Of a stretch of 64,000 nucleotides of DNA, positions 19,949 to 29,595 are shown one piece after another. Source of the DNA: an uncultured Lachnospiraceae bacterium (GTDB lineage: Bacteria > Bacillota > Clostridia > Lachnospirales > Lachnospiraceae). Position 1 is the first letter of the stretch. Every line of letters begins with the position of its first letter. The notes below the pieces were generated by a model. The model was not told the origin of the DNA. It ran no database searches and was given only the letters and a program-made list of their open reading frames with translations. Position numbers and translations under genes: made by a program. The DNA lies in NCBI GenBank assembly GCA_902798585.1, contig CADBXF010000010.1, forward strand, positions 99,424-163,423, read 5' to 3'.

Positions 19949-21145
19949 TCAGCCGACAACCTTGCGGATTGCCCTGCGAAGCTTTTCGGCCATCTCATCC
20001 ACATGCGCCTCCGTCACTACAAGCGGCGGAATAAAGCGGATTACATTGCTGCCTGCGGCAATCAATATACAGCCCTCGACCATCGTCGCCTTCACGATGT
20101 CTCCGACCGGAATGCTGAATTCGAGGCCCTGCATCAGTCCGATTCCGCGGTGGTCGGTAATCACGGAAAATTCTCCGCGAATCGCCTCGAGCGTGTCCCA
20201 CAGATATACGGAAACCTTCTTCACATTGTCAACTACGGCAAGTCTCTCAAACTCGTCGAACACCGTCTCCACCGCGCGGCATGCAAAAGGATTTCCGCCG
20301 TATGTGGAGCCGTGATCTCCGGGGACAAGCGCCTCCGCAGCCTCGCCTCTTGCTGCAAATGCGCCGACCGGAACGCCGCATCCGAGAGCCTTCGCCATCG
20401 TCACGACATCCGGAAGCACACCGTACTGCTCATAGGCAAACATGGTACCCGTACGACCCATTCCGCACTGAATTTCATCGAGAATCAGAAGAATATCGTT
20501 GTCATCGCAAAGTTTGCGGACGCCCTGCAGGAAGTCTTTGTCGGCAGGATAAATACCGCCCTCTCCCTGTACGGTCTCCATGATGATTGCCGCCGTACGG
20601 TCGTCGATGAGGGCCTTCACGCTCTCAAGATTATTGTATTCTGCGAACAGAACGCCTCCGATCAAAGGCTCGAACGGCTCGCGATATGCAGCTTTTCCGG
20701 TTACGGCTACCGCTCCGAGCGTGCGGCCGTGGAAGGAATGATTCATCGCAATTATCGTGCTGTCCGCATGACCGTGCTTGTTGTAATAGAGCTTTCTCGC
20801 AACCTTGATTGCACCCTCTACCGCCTCGGCGCCGCTGTTTGTGAAAAATACGCGGTCCATTCCGGATGCCTTGCACACGCGCTGAGCAGCCACTGTTGCA
20901 GGCACATTGTAGTAATAGTTGGAGGTGTGAAGAAGCTTGTCAACCTGATCCTTCAGCGCCGCTTTGTAATTATCATTGCTGTAACCGAGCGCGAACACGG
21001 CGATTCCCGCCGCAAAATCCAGGTATTTCGTCCCGTCGGTCTCATAGAGATACAGTCCCTCGCCGTGGTCGAGCACCATCGGAAAACGCCCGTAAGTATG
21101 CATGAGCACGGACTCCGCCGTATTCATTATCTGCTGTTTATCCAT
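19949..21145 (-). CDS. argD: Acetylornithine aminotransferase
   Basis: PLP enzyme converting N-acetylglutamate semialdehyde to N-acetylornithine. Class III aminotransferase signatures are present: FFTNSGAEAVEGAIKVARK, NHSFHGRTLGAVAVTG, ILDEIQCGMGRTG and the PLP-lysine region VTMAKALGCGVPVGAF. 398 residues, family length. AGGAGA lies before ATG 21145. Last cistron of argC-J-B-D, followed by a terminator. Confidence 0.96.
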   Translation of the reverse strand: MDKQQIMNTAESVLMHTYGRFPMVLDHGEGLYLYETDGTKYLDFAAGIAVFALGYSNDNYKAALKDQVDKLLHTSNYYYNVPATVAAQRVCKASGMDRVFFTNSGAEAVEGAIKVARKLYYNKHGHADSTIIAMNHSFHGRTLGAVAVTGKAAYREPFEPLIGGVLFAEYNNLESVKALIDDRTAAIIMETVQGEGGIYPADKDFLQGVRKLCDDNDILLILDEIQCGMGRTGTMFAYEQYGVLPDVVTMAKALGCGVPVGAFAARGEAAEALVPGDHGSTYGGNPFACRAVETVFDEFERLAVVDNVKKVSVYLWDTLEAIRGEFSVITDHRGIGLMQGLEFSIPVGDIVKATMVEGCILIAAGSNVIRFIPPLVVTEAHVDEMAEKLRRAIRKVVG

Positions 21146-21225
21146 GGAAATCTCCTATTCTGCGGACGGAATCCACAGCAGGCAGTCTGTGCTGCCGCCC
21201 GGTCGCATCCGCCGAAGCCGTTTAC

Positions 21226-22134
21226 CTACAAATCCGCGCGATTGCTCTGCCAGCCTTCACGGACATCGTCGATAATCGCCGTTCCGATACCTTTCTCGGT
21301 GAAGAACTCAAGCAGAAGGCAATGCGGGCGTCGACCGTCCAGAATATGTACGCGGGATACGCCGCAGTTCACTGCATCGATACAGTTTTTAAGCTTCGGA
21401 ATCATTCCGCCGCCGACATAACCGTCCTCAATCAGCTTCTCCGCATCCGAGAGCGTCAATACGGACAGTAGCGTGGACGGGTCCTTGGGATCCCTGTAAA
21501 CGCCCTCGATATCCGTGAGGAATGCGAGTTTTTCGGCGCTCAAAGCCTCTGCAATCGCACATGCGGCATCATCCGCATTGATATTGTAAGTCTGAAAATC
21601 GTCGTCCATACCGATCGGTGCAATCACCGGGACATAACCGTTCTTAATCAGCGTGTTAATCAGATTCGCATTAACGCTCTTAACCTCGCCGACAAAGCCG
21701 ATATCCTGCCCGTCCACGGTCTTTCTGCGAACCGTAAGCATGTTGCCGTCCTTGCCGCTGATGCCGGCCGCACGCACACCATTGGCCTCGAGAAGCTGCA
21801 CCAGACTCTTGTTAACCTTGTTGAGAACCATCTCGGCAACTTCCATTGTGTCGGCATCGGTCACACGAAGTCCGCTCACAAACTGCGGCTCCTTGCCCAT
21901 AAGGCCGACCCATTTGCTGATTTCCTTGCCGCCGCCGTGTACAATCACGGGATGCATTCCGACGAGCTTAAGAAGCGCTATATCCTGGCTGACCTTCTTT
22001 TTGAGCTCCTCGTCCAGCATCGCGCTGCCGCCGTATTTGACGACCACGGTCTTATTGCTGAATTCACGGATATAAGGAAGCGCCTCAATCAGCGTCTGCG
22101 CCTTGTCCATCATACTGTCGATCCTGTCTGCCAT
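21226..22134 (-). CDS. argB: Acetylglutamate kinase
   Basis: Phosphorylates N-acetylglutamate. Amino-acid kinase fold with [12 protein letters not shown] near the N-terminus, [25 protein letters not shown] and [14 protein letters not shown]. About 302 residues. I chose ATG 22134 because GGAGG precedes it and upstream codons overlap the argJ end. This enzyme is the usual feedback-inhibited step when ArgJ recycles acetyl groups. The N-terminal helix ([19 protein letters not shown]) fits the arginine-sensitive hexameric form, an inference from length and position. Confidence 0.96.
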   Translation of the reverse strand: MADRIDSMMDKAQTLIEALPYIREFSNKTVVVKYGGSAMLDEELKKKVSQDIALLKLVGMHPVIVHGGGKEISKWVGLMGKEPQFVSGLRVTDADTMEVAEMVLNKVNKSLVQLLEANGVRAAGISGKDGNMLTVRRKTVDGQDIGFVGEVKSVNANLINTLIKNGYVPVIAPIGMDDDFQTYNINADDAACAIAEALSAEKLAFLTDIEGVYRDPKDPSTLLSVLTLSDAEKLIEDGYVGGGMIPKLKNCIDAVNCGVSRVHILDGRRPHCLLLEFFTEKGIGTAIIDDVREGWQSNRADL

Positions 22135-22151
22135 ATTTCCTCCTAAACCGA

Positions 22152-23378
22152 TTACGACCGGTAATCTCCGTTGATTTTCACATAGTCGTAAGTCAAATCG
22201 CATCCCCATGCAGTCGCCTTTTCATAGCCGTCGTTGCAGTTGATGCGGAATGTCATCATTTCCTTCGAAAGCAGGCGGGTTGCCTCCTCCTCGGAATAAT
22301 CGACCGCCATACCGCCTTTTACAAGCAAATACCGGTCGTCACCGTCCTGCAGATAGATGTCCACCTTATCGGGGTCGAACTCACCGCCGGAGTAGCCCAT
22401 TGCGCACAGAACGCGTCCCCAGTTGGCGTCGCTTCCGTAAAATGCAGCCTTCACAAGGTTCGAGGAAATCACGGCCTTCGCGATTTTCACGGCGTCCTCA
22501 TGTGTTCGCGCATGGCGCACCTTGACCTCGAGAAGCTTCGTCGCACCCTCGCCGTCCTTCGCCATCTTCATCGCAAGATCCTTGCAGACGAGGAACAATG
22601 CCAGCACAAAATCCTCGTAAACCTTATTTTTCTTCGTAATCTTCTCGTTTCCGGCGAGACCGTTTGCGAGCACGATAAAGGTGTCGTTCGTCGAGGTGTC
22701 GCGGTCAACGGAAATCATGTTGAAGGTGTCTGCAACCACCTGCGAAACAGCTTCCTGCAGGAGCGCTTCGTCGATGTTAATGTCGGTCGTCACAACCGAG
22801 AGCATGGTCGCCATGTTCGGATGAATCATGCCGGAGCCCTTGCTCATACCGCCGAGCGTTACCTCAATCTCATCCTCCGCGGTAAACTGGCACGCCACGG
22901 TCTTGCAAACCGTATCCGTTGTCATAATCGCCTGCGCCGCATTCAGACCGTCCTCCTCAGCGCTTCCGAGGGAAATGCACGCCTCGTGAATTCCCGGTAG
23001 AATCACATTCATCGGCATCGGCTGACCGATTACTCCCGTCGATGCGGTAAACACCTGATCCGCAGTGCATCCGAGTCCTTCCGCGGTCGCTGTTGCCATC
23101 GCAAGGTCGTCGGTCACGCCCTGCGCGCCCATGCAGGCATTTGCAATGCCGGAGTTGAGCACAACCGCATGCTTCGGCTTTCCGTTTTTAAGAATTTCGA
23201 TATCGCGCACGACCGGCGCCGCCTTCACCTTGTTCGTAGTGAATGTCGCGCCCGCAACGCACGGCGTTTCGCTGTACACAAGCGCAATGTCCTTTTTATT
23301 TTTCTTACGGATCCCCGCGATTACGCCGCTCGCGGAAAATCCCTTCGGTGTCGTAACATTTCCTTTAAACTTTCTCAT
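22152..23378 (-). CDS. argJ: Bifunctional ornithine acetyltransferase / N-acetylglutamate synthase
   Basis: Transfers acetyl from N-acetylornithine to glutamate, closing the acetyl cycle. The self-cleaving, nucleophilic Thr lies in [23 protein letters not shown] and [13 protein letters not shown] are also typical. About 408 residues, normal. A TTG lies two codons upstream, but ATG 23378 has the better 7-nt spacing from GGAGG. The ArgJ route makes a separate ArgE unnecessary for this step. Whether it also makes N-acetylglutamate from acetyl-CoA cannot be read from the sequence. Confidence 0.95.
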   Translation of the reverse strand: MRKFKGNVTTPKGFSASGVIAGIRKKNKKDIALVYSETPCVAGATFTTNKVKAAPVVRDIEILKNGKPKHAVVLNSGIANACMGAQGVTDDLAMATATAEGLGCTADQVFTASTGVIGQPMPMNVILPGIHEACISLGSAEEDGLNAAQAIMTTDTVCKTVACQFTAEDEIEVTLGGMSKGSGMIHPNMATMLSVVTTDINIDEALLQEAVSQVVADTFNMISVDRDTSTNDTFIVLANGLAGNEKITKKNKVYEDFVLALFLVCKDLAMKMAKDGEGATKLLEVKVRHARTHEDAVKIAKAVISSNLVKAAFYGSDANWGRVLCAMGYSGGEFDPDKVDIYLQDGDDRYLLVKGGMAVDYSEEEATRLLSKEMMTFRINCNDGYEKATAWGCDLTYDYVKINGDYRS

Positions 23379-23498
23379 ATCCAAACCTCCGCCTTACGGC
23401 TTTACTGAATAGGTATTATACTCCGCATTTACGGAAACTGCAATCCGCATTTTCCATAGAAACATGCGGAAAATAACTGTTTTCCCTATCCAATCTTA

Positions 23499-24443
23499 CT
23501 ACAGGTTGAGTCCTTTGGCCTCATCTGTCCCGAGAACGATGTTCATGCATTCGATGGCCGCGCCGCTCGCACCCTTCCCCAGATTGTCAAACCGCGTCGC
23601 TGCAACGATTCGATCGTCGTTGCCGGTCACGAGAATTTCCATGCCGTCCCAACCCGCGCAGGCGTCGGAGAAAAGCGCTCCGCCGGCCTCGACATCCGCA
23701 CCGAACGGAAGAACGCGGATGAATTTCTCGTCCTTGTAGTAATCCGCGAAGAAATCACGAAGCTCCGCGGGAGTAATTTTCTTTGCGAGACGGTCGGTGA
23801 AAAGCGGTACCTGCACAATCATGCCGCTGTGGTAGTCCGTCGTCATCGGGCAGAACAACGGCTCCGCCGCAAGTCCGACAATCTGCTTCATCTCCTTCAG
23901 ATGCTTATGGCTCTGGCCCCATGCATACATCCGGGCGGAACTGAATTTGTCTTCGCGGTTCTCATCCTCATACGCAGCAATCAGCTTCTTGCCGCCGCCG
24001 CTGTACCCGGACACAGCAAATACGGAAACCGGATAATCCGCAGGGAGAATGCCCTTTTTCACCAACGGATAGCCGATTGCGATAAAGCCCGAGGCATAGC
24101 ATCCGGGCACGGAGATTCTTTTGCCGGAGCGGATTGCCGCTCTGTGCTCCGCAGACAGCTCCGGAAAACCGTAAGCCCAATCGGGGTTGGTTCTGTGCGC
24201 CGTCGAGGTATCGATAATCACCACATCGTCCTTTGCCATCGCAGCGGCTTCAACGGCTGCCGCATCGGGAAGGCACAAAAAAGTGATGTCCGAAGCATTG
24301 ATGTATTCCCGGATGGTATCGGGATCCTTCCTAAGCTCCGAGGGAATCTTCAGAAGCTCCACATCATCCCTTCCCTCGAACCGCTCGAAGATGCGAAGTC
24401 CGGTGGTTCCTTCACTGCCGTCGATAAACACTTTTGTTTTCAT
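23499..24443 (-). CDS. argC: N-acetyl-gamma-glutamyl-phosphate reductase, short (type 2) form
   Basis: NADPH-dependent reduction to the semialdehyde. The short AGPR type: KTKVFIDGSEGTTGLRIFERF (nucleotide-binding GSEGTTG instead of the longer-family pattern) and ISVPGCYASGFIAIGYPL with the catalytic Cys. About 314 residues against about 345 for the common type. ATG 24443 has AAGGAG upstream. It leads argC-J-B-D. The 120-nt gap to argJ is the widest in the operon and shows no clear terminator. Confidence 0.94.
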   Translation of the reverse strand: MKTKVFIDGSEGTTGLRIFERFEGRDDVELLKIPSELRKDPDTIREYINASDITFLCLPDAAAVEAAAMAKDDVVIIDTSTAHRTNPDWAYGFPELSAEHRAAIRSGKRISVPGCYASGFIAIGYPLVKKGILPADYPVSVFAVSGYSGGGKKLIAAYEDENREDKFSSARMYAWGQSHKHLKEMKQIVGLAAEPLFCPMTTDYHSGMIVQVPLFTDRLAKKITPAELRDFFADYYKDEKFIRVLPFGADVEAGGALFSDACAGWDGMEILVTGNDDRIVAATRFDNLGKGASGAAIECMNIVLGTDEAKGLNL

Positions 24444-24488
24444 ATTTGTACTCCTTTTCATGCATAAAATGAATTAATTTGCGCATTT

Positions 24489-25085
24489 TTATTGTTCGGT
24501 CAAAACGCCGAGATTTCGCATTCTGTTGTACAGCCCGCACATCGGCAGCCCAACCACGGTGTAAAAATCACCGTAAATCCCGGTAATAAACCGTCCGCCG
24601 AGCCCCTGTACCGCATAAGCGCCCGCCTTGTCCATCGGCTCTCCCGTGCTTACATACCATCGGATTTCCTCGTCGCTCATCGGCGCAAACGCGACATCCG
24701 CCCGCTCGTAAAATGTCTCCCGGTGCACTTTTCCGTTCCTTTTCATAATCAGGCACACGCCCGTATACACGGAGTTCGTATCGCCGGAGAGGTCCGAAAG
24801 CATGGCCTCCGCCGCTTTACAATCTGCCGGTTTCCCGAGCATCTTACCGTCTTTCCACACGATTGTATCGCTTCCGATCACAAGGAAATCCTCCGAACTG
24901 TGCCGGGAAGCCACGGCTTCCGCCTTGCACGCAGCGAGCTCCGAGACGATGCGTCCGGGTTCCGTTTCGCCGGTCGTCTCCTCGGTGTCGGAAACCTCGA
25001 CGGTAAAGTCGACGCCTAACATTGTAAGAATCTCCCGTCGCCTCGGCGAGGCGCTCGCAAGGATAACCGGTATTGTCTGTCGCAT
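24489..25085 (-). CDS. maf: Maf-family nucleoside triphosphate pyrophosphatase
   Basis: House-cleaning pyrophosphatase acting on dTTP/UTP or modified nucleotides. The signature ILASASPRRREILTMLG is at the N-terminus; VIGSDTIVWKDGKMLGKP and GGRFITGIYGDFYTVVGLP complete the active site. 198 residues. GGAGGGG precedes ATG 25085. It lies directly upstream of argC on the same strand and may be cotranscribed, though the 45-nt gap leaves room for a separate arg promoter. Confidence 0.95.
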   Translation of the reverse strand: MRQTIPVILASASPRRREILTMLGVDFTVEVSDTEETTGETEPGRIVSELAACKAEAVASRHSSEDFLVIGSDTIVWKDGKMLGKPADCKAAEAMLSDLSGDTNSVYTGVCLIMKRNGKVHRETFYERADVAFAPMSDEEIRWYVSTGEPMDKAGAYAVQGLGGRFITGIYGDFYTVVGLPMCGLYNRMRNLGVLTEQ

Positions 25086-25362
25086 TGCCGTCCCCTCCGT
25101 TTCGTGAAAGATGTTGCCATTCTAAACCCGTTTTATAAAAATTGCAACATATTTTTGTGAATCTTTTGTAAAATTATGCAGATTGACGGTTTTTCATAAA
25201 ATTGCGAAAAATACTTGCTTTTCCGTGTCGTTTGATGTACCTTTATCATCAAGCGGCGGCGCATACCGTTTGCGCGGGTATTTTACGGCGGTTTCCGTGG
25301 GAATCGCGAATCACCCTTACGCCGACATTCTATTGAAACTTTGTGTATAGGAGGCTTTACCA
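25086..25362. other. Divergent control region between maf and argG
   Basis: A 277-bp AT-rich region. It contains possible -35 elements (TTGACG at 25183, TTGCTT at 25215) without a convincing -10 at standard spacing for argG. No open frame, tRNA or clear hairpin is visible. A canonical ARG box was not found. Confidence 0.4.
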
Positions 25363-26586
25363 ATGAAAGAGAAAGTCATTCTTGCGTATTCCGGCGGTCT
25401 GGATACCACCGCGATTATCCCGTGGCTTAAAGAAAACTATGATTATGAAGTAATCTGCTGCTGCATCGACTGCGGTCAGGAGAGCGAGCTCGACGGTCTT
25501 GAGGAGCGCGCGAAATACTGCGGTGCCGAGAAGCTCTACATTCTCGATGTCAACGATGAGTTTGCCGAGGATTACATCGTTCCCTGCGTTCAGGCGAACA
25601 CCGTATATGAGAACAAGTACCTTCTCGGTACCTCGATGGCGCGTCCTTTGATTGCCAAGAAGCTCGTTGAGATTGCCCGCAAGGAGGGCGCTACGGCAAT
25701 CTGCCACGGCGCTACCGGCAAGGGCAACGACCAGGTTCGTTTCGAGCTCGGCATCAAGGCTCTCGCTCCCGATCTTAAGATTATCGCTGCATGGAGAAGT
25801 CCTTACTGGACCATGAACTCCCGTGAGGAAGAGATTGAGTACTGCAAGCAGCACGGCATCGATCTTCCGTTCAGCGCCGACAACTCCTACTCCCGCGACC
25901 GCAACCTGTGGCACATCAGCCATGAGGGTCTCGAGCTCGAGGATCCGGCCAATGCGCCGAACTACGATCATCTCCTTGTTCTCGGCGTTTCTCCCGAGAA
26001 GGCTCCCGAGGAGGGCGAGGTTATCTCCCTCTCCTTCGAGAAGGGTGTTCCGGTTGCCATCAACGGTGTTAAGAAGAAGGTTGCCGATATCATCCGCGAC
26101 CTCAACAAGCTCGGCGGCAAGCACGGCGTAGGCATCATCGATATCGTTGAGAACCGTGTCGTAGGTATGAAGTCCCGCGGTGTGTACGAGACTCCCGGCG
26201 GAACCATCCTCATGGAGGCGCATCAGCAGCTTGAGGAACTCATCGCCGACCGCGATATGATGGCTTTCAAGAAGAACATCAGCAACCGCTTTGCCGACCT
26301 CGTTTACGAAGGAAAATGGTTCACTCCTCTTCGCGAGTGCCTGCAGGCATTTATCGAGAAGTCCCAGGAGTTCGTGACCGGTGAAGTTAAGCTGAAGCTC
26401 TACAAGGGAAACATCATCAAGCAGGGAACCACTTCTCCGTACAGCCTTTACAACGAGAGCATCGCTTCCTTCACAACCGGTGACCTTTACAACCACAAGG
26501 ATGCCGAGGGCTTCATCAACCTCTTCGGTCTCTCCCTCAAGGTTCGCGCCATGAAGCAGGCTGAGCTTGACAAGAAGAACAAATAA
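25363..26586 (+). CDS. argG: Argininosuccinate synthase
   Basis: ATP-dependent ligation of citrulline and aspartate. The N-terminal ILAYSGGLDTTAIIPWL is the PP-loop ATP site; ATGKGNDQVRFELG and DNSYSRDRNLWHISHEG are conserved substrate sites. 407 residues, normal. Codon use is strongly biased (GGT, CGT, CTC, AAG), suggesting high expression and explaining a long antisense open frame. GGAGG precedes the ATG. It diverges from maf-arg, and a bidirectional terminator follows. Confidence 0.98.
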   Translation: MKEKVILAYSGGLDTTAIIPWLKENYDYEVICCCIDCGQESELDGLEERAKYCGAEKLYILDVNDEFAEDYIVPCVQANTVYENKYLLGTSMARPLIAKKLVEIARKEGATAICHGATGKGNDQVRFELGIKALAPDLKIIAAWRSPYWTMNSREEEIEYCKQHGIDLPFSADNSYSRDRNLWHISHEGLELEDPANAPNYDHLLVLGVSPEKAPEEGEVISLSFEKGVPVAINGVKKKVADIIRDLNKLGGKHGVGIIDIVENRVVGMKSRGVYETPGGTILMEAHQQLEELIADRDMMAFKKNISNRFADLVYEGKWFTPLRECLQAFIEKSQEFVTGEVKLKLYKGNIIKQGTTSPYSLYNESIASFTTGDLYNHKDAEGFINLFGLSLKVRAMKQAELDKKNK

Positions 26587-26635
26587 TTTTTGCAGATGCG
26601 GGCTTTCCCGTGTCTGACAATCTCAAAATGCACAA

Positions 26636-26672
26636 AAGAAGGAGGATTCCGAAGAATCCCCCTTCTTTTTAT
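26636..26672. terminator. Bidirectional terminator between argG and the lipoprotein gene
   Basis: AAGAAGG-A-GGATTC and GAATCC-CC-CCTTCTT form a long stem around a CGAA loop, with A-rich and T-rich flanks. It serves both convergent genes. A smaller stem (GCGGG/CCCGT) precedes it after the argG stop. Confidence 0.85.
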
Positions 26673-26695
26673 TGTACGGTAATCATTCAACAGTC

Positions 26696-28402
26696 TTAGT
26701 TTTCATTCAGGTCGATTAGGCGATGTAACAGCTCTATAAGCTCCTCCGCATCATAATCGTCAACAATTCCCTGTGTGACACTGTATTCATAATCCATGGC
26801 ATCGTTAATCGAAATTATACTGCTTGAGAACGGAAGCAGGAAAGCATCTGCCGAAAGCGCCCGCTTTATTCCCGCAACAAAATCTTTGTTTTCAACGGGA
26901 ATTACATCGAATTTCCAAGTCGGCATCATATACGACTCGCAGGCATACCGGCTCACCAGTTTTGCAAGCGTAAACGCATATTCCGCAAGCTTTTCGCTGT
27001 CTTCGGAATTCGCATTTACAACAAGTCCGGTCTGCGGTCCTCCGACATATTGTCTGGCAGCGGAATCCCCTCCCTTTACGGACGGAAATGTCATAACCGT
27101 TGCGCGTTCGCTTCCTGCCAGAGCGGAGCTCGCAAGATTCCAGCTGCCGTCATACATAAATCCGCAGGCATTCTGCTCGAAGATTTCTTTGGATTCGTCG
27201 ATTTGTACGACTTTGACATATTTTCTCCGGAACTCCGTGAACTGCGTTACGGCAGCTACGATCTCCGGGTCATTCCAGGAAACCTTGTAATTTTTGAGGT
27301 CCGTCATCTTCTCATAGCCGCAATACCGCATCAGATAATCCCGGAAAAACATATCAAGGATAAAGTCTTCGCAGGTAATCGGCGTGATTCCGGCCTGCTT
27401 CAGCTTCTCGCAGCATTTTACGAATTCTTCATATGTTGTCGGCGCGCTCTCATATCCTACGGACGAAAGCACCTGCTTATTTGCAAAGACAGCCATATAG
27501 TCAATCCCGTACGGAATCATATAGCTTTTCCCATCGATTTTCATACAATCAATCATGGAAGCGGGCAATTCGTCCCTGTAAGCTTCGTAACAGTCACCCA
27601 ATTCAAATGCGCTGCCGTTCTTCACCACATCCGGTAAATAGTTGAATATAACATAGGCAATTTCCGGGAAACACCCGTTATCATGAGCAGCAAGCACCCG
27701 CGTCTGCTCATCCGAGAGATCTTCTCCGACAAGCAAAAATTCCACATCCGGATAGGCGGTCTTTAAATCCGCAATGGCTTTTTCATACGGCTCCGTATAC
27801 ACATCGGGCCCGTATGCCGGAGTCCAGATACGAACAATCTTCTTCTCAAAAAACTCATGAATCGAGGCTGCCGCTGTCAGATCTTTCATCGCGGTAACAA
27901 GCGTTTTGTCCGCATTTACATATTCCCAATACAGTGTGTCATCCTTCATCAGGGTTCCGCGCAGCTCGCCCGTCCCGGCGGTTATTAACTGTTTCTCCGA
28001 AAAATGATAAACTCCGGTTTCCTCGGACACATCGCACTGTCTGCACCATTCTTTTACAAATTCAATGTCCCGCTCGAGATAAGTCGGACCCGTAACCGAA
28101 CATCCCTGATAAATAAGTTCCGCCTCACCGTTTTCGATACGGATCAGAAAAACCACACCTGCGGGAAGCTTGCGGTTGGGATCGATTGCATTCTTTTCGG
28201 CTGCAAGCATGATTTTCCGCAATGCGGCAAGATCCCCTTTAAGCTCCGCCTTCGGCTGTTCCGTCGGCGTCGCTGTCACGGTCGGCGTCGTTTTCTTCGT
28301 ATCCTTCCCGTCGGACTCCTGCTCGCACCCGGCAAGGCACAGCAGGCAGACGATAAGCAATACCGCAAGAATCGATTTCATTGCACCACAGTTTCTTTTC
28401 AT
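26696..28402 (-). CDS. Extracellular solute-binding lipoprotein (family 1-like) with N-terminal extension
   Basis: A lipoprotein: signal MKRNCGAMKSILAVLLIVCLLCLAGC with lipobox Cys 26, then a Thr/Pro linker (TTPTVTATPTEQP). Residues of about 55-190 form an extra domain I cannot assign, containing three Cys. The rest resembles a sugar-type periplasmic-binding protein: RIWTPAYGPDVYTEPYEKAI, YMIPYGIDYMAVFANKQVL, NACGFMYDGSWNLASSALAG. No ABC permease or ATPase is nearby, so it may use distant components or act as a sensor. ATG 28402 was chosen for the signal peptide and the GGGGG upstream. Strong promoter at 28449-28478. Confidence 0.85.
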   Translation of the reverse strand: MKRNCGAMKSILAVLLIVCLLCLAGCEQESDGKDTKKTTPTVTATPTEQPKAELKGDLAALRKIMLAAEKNAIDPNRKLPAGVVFLIRIENGEAELIYQGCSVTGPTYLERDIEFVKEWCRQCDVSEETGVYHFSEKQLITAGTGELRGTLMKDDTLYWEYVNADKTLVTAMKDLTAAASIHEFFEKKIVRIWTPAYGPDVYTEPYEKAIADLKTAYPDVEFLLVGEDLSDEQTRVLAAHDNGCFPEIAYVIFNYLPDVVKNGSAFELGDCYEAYRDELPASMIDCMKIDGKSYMIPYGIDYMAVFANKQVLSSVGYESAPTTYEEFVKCCEKLKQAGITPITCEDFILDMFFRDYLMRYCGYEKMTDLKNYKVSWNDPEIVAAVTQFTEFRRKYVKVVQIDESKEIFEQNACGFMYDGSWNLASSALAGSERATVMTFPSVKGGDSAARQYVGGPQTGLVVNANSEDSEKLAEYAFTLAKLVSRYACESYMMPTWKFDVIPVENKDFVAGIKRALSADAFLLPFSSSIISINDAMDYEYSVTQGIVDDYDAEELIELLHRLIDLNEN

Positions 28403-28448
28403 TGTTAACCCCCTTGATTTGCCCGTTTTTACTTCACGGTACCTGCAC

Positions 28449-28478
28449 ATCATATCACAAAAATGTAAATTGTGTCAA
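28449..28478 (-). promoter_or_regulatory. Promoter of the solute-binding lipoprotein gene
   Basis: TTGACA (28478-28473), 18 bp, TATGAT (28454-28449) on the minus strand. The region is AT-rich, with ATTTACA repeated on both sides of the -35. Confidence 0.75.
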
Positions 28479-28512
28479 CTGTAAATGTAATTATTATTTA
28501 CCTCTCAGTGAT

Positions 28513-28552
28513 AAAAACATCCCGGAGCGACGGTACCTCTGCTCCGGGGTGC
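28513..28552 (-). terminator. Terminator after the ECF sigma/membrane partner operon
   Basis: CCCGGAGC (28521-28528) pairs with GCTCCGGG (28541-28548). On the minus strand it is followed by ATG and five T. Confidence 0.8.
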
Positions 28553-28614
28553 TTTTCGGCTCATCTCAGTCTTTCGCATCGATTCACCGTTGTCTTTGCT
28601 TTTTCTGCTTTAGG

Positions 28615-29595
28615 TTATCTCGCACGGAAGCTGTTCATCCACTGCGTGATTACAGTCTCGGCTTCCGCCCGGTTGTCTTCGCTGTAGGTGATATGGAATG
28701 TGAAGACAATGTTGTCCTCTGTAAGGAACACATCCGTAAACAAAAGCTTCTTTCCCGAATCCGGCTCTTCAACATGCAGCAGACTGAAAGTCCTTCCGCC
28801 TGCAGTGCGCTCCTCGGTTGCAAGCTTTGCCTTCTCCGAGAGCCCGATTCTCGTGCTGCACAACGGGCCGGCATTTTCCGTGAAAAATGTCGCCCAGCTC
28901 TGGCAGAAACAGTCGGAAGCGGAGTCGTACTTCATATCAACCATCAGAGTAAACATTTCGAGAGAATATTCCTCTTCCGCTTTTGCTTTCTCGTATTCCG
29001 ACGAAAGCATCGAACCCTGTTCGGACAATTCCGCATCCACCGGAGAATATCCCTGGATCTCAATTCCGATTCGTTCCTTCGGATATTCGAGATTCGGATA
29101 CACCATACCGGCATAGCCGATGTAATCGAGCGCTTCATCAACAGTAGCAAACGACTTGTACAGCGATGTCGGAAGCTTGCTGGACGCGAATCTCTGCATC
29201 TCCGGAAGCTTCAGGAAATCATCATACTGTTTCTTGATTTCCTTCGGTGCATTTTTGATTTCACCGTGGAATGCCGACATCGGAATCTTGACATCCTCAA
29301 TCGTTGTATACTCTACCGTCGTTGTTCCGTCACCGTCTGTTCCGTTCTCACGCAGGATTCTGAACAAACCTTTCACACCTCCCGCCGCGTATGCTGCAAT
29401 ACTGCTTAACAGCAAAACCGCACAGACTGCAATCAGGAACATATTTCTTCGTCTGCGCGGTGACGACATTTTCGTCTCCCGCTTCGCTTCGCCCTGAATC
29501 ACAACCGACGGGCCTGTTTCCGCAAACGGATTGGACTCTGCGATAAATGCATCGTCAATTTTGCCGAGCGCATCGATCAATTGCTCTTCTTTCAT
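28615..29595 (-). CDS. Membrane protein, probable anti-sigma factor for the adjacent ECF sigma
   Basis: A cytoplasmic N-terminus of about 50 residues ends in a basic patch (SSPRRRRN). One TM segment follows (MFLIAVCAVLLLSSIAAYAAGG, about 51-72), then an extracellular domain of about 250 residues without recognisable catalytic motifs. The topology (short inside, one TM, outside sensor) and the 4-nt ATGA overlap with the sigma gene are what is expected of an anti-sigma factor, but I do not see a classic zinc HxxxCxxC anti-sigma motif. The function is inferred from context. Confidence 0.65.
   Translation of the reverse strand: MKEEQLIDALGKIDDAFIAESNPFAETGPSVVIQGEAKRETKMSSPRRRRNMFLIAVCAVLLLSSIAAYAAGGVKGLFRILRENGTDGDGTTTVEYTTIEDVKIPMSAFHGEIKNAPKEIKKQYDDFLKLPEMQRFASSKLPTSLYKSFATVDEALDYIGYAGMVYPNLEYPKERIGIEIQGYSPVDAELSEQGSMLSSEYEKAKAEEEYSLEMFTLMVDMKYDSASDCFCQSWATFFTENAGPLCSTRIGLSEKAKLATEERTAGGRTFSLLHVEEPDSGKKLLFTDVFLTEDNIVFTFHITYSEDNRAEAETVITQWMNSFRAR

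Noticed and set aside
24444..24500. ARG box before argC
   Set aside because: ATTCATTTTATGCATGAA shows partial symmetry but does not match the half-site spacing of known boxes.
25140..25200. ARG box before argG
   Set aside because: TGAATC and ATTATGCA are present but too far apart and unsymmetric.
25357..26496. 379-codon open frame antisense to argG
   Set aside because: It mirrors the biased codons of argG. Its translation has no family features, and argG is certain.
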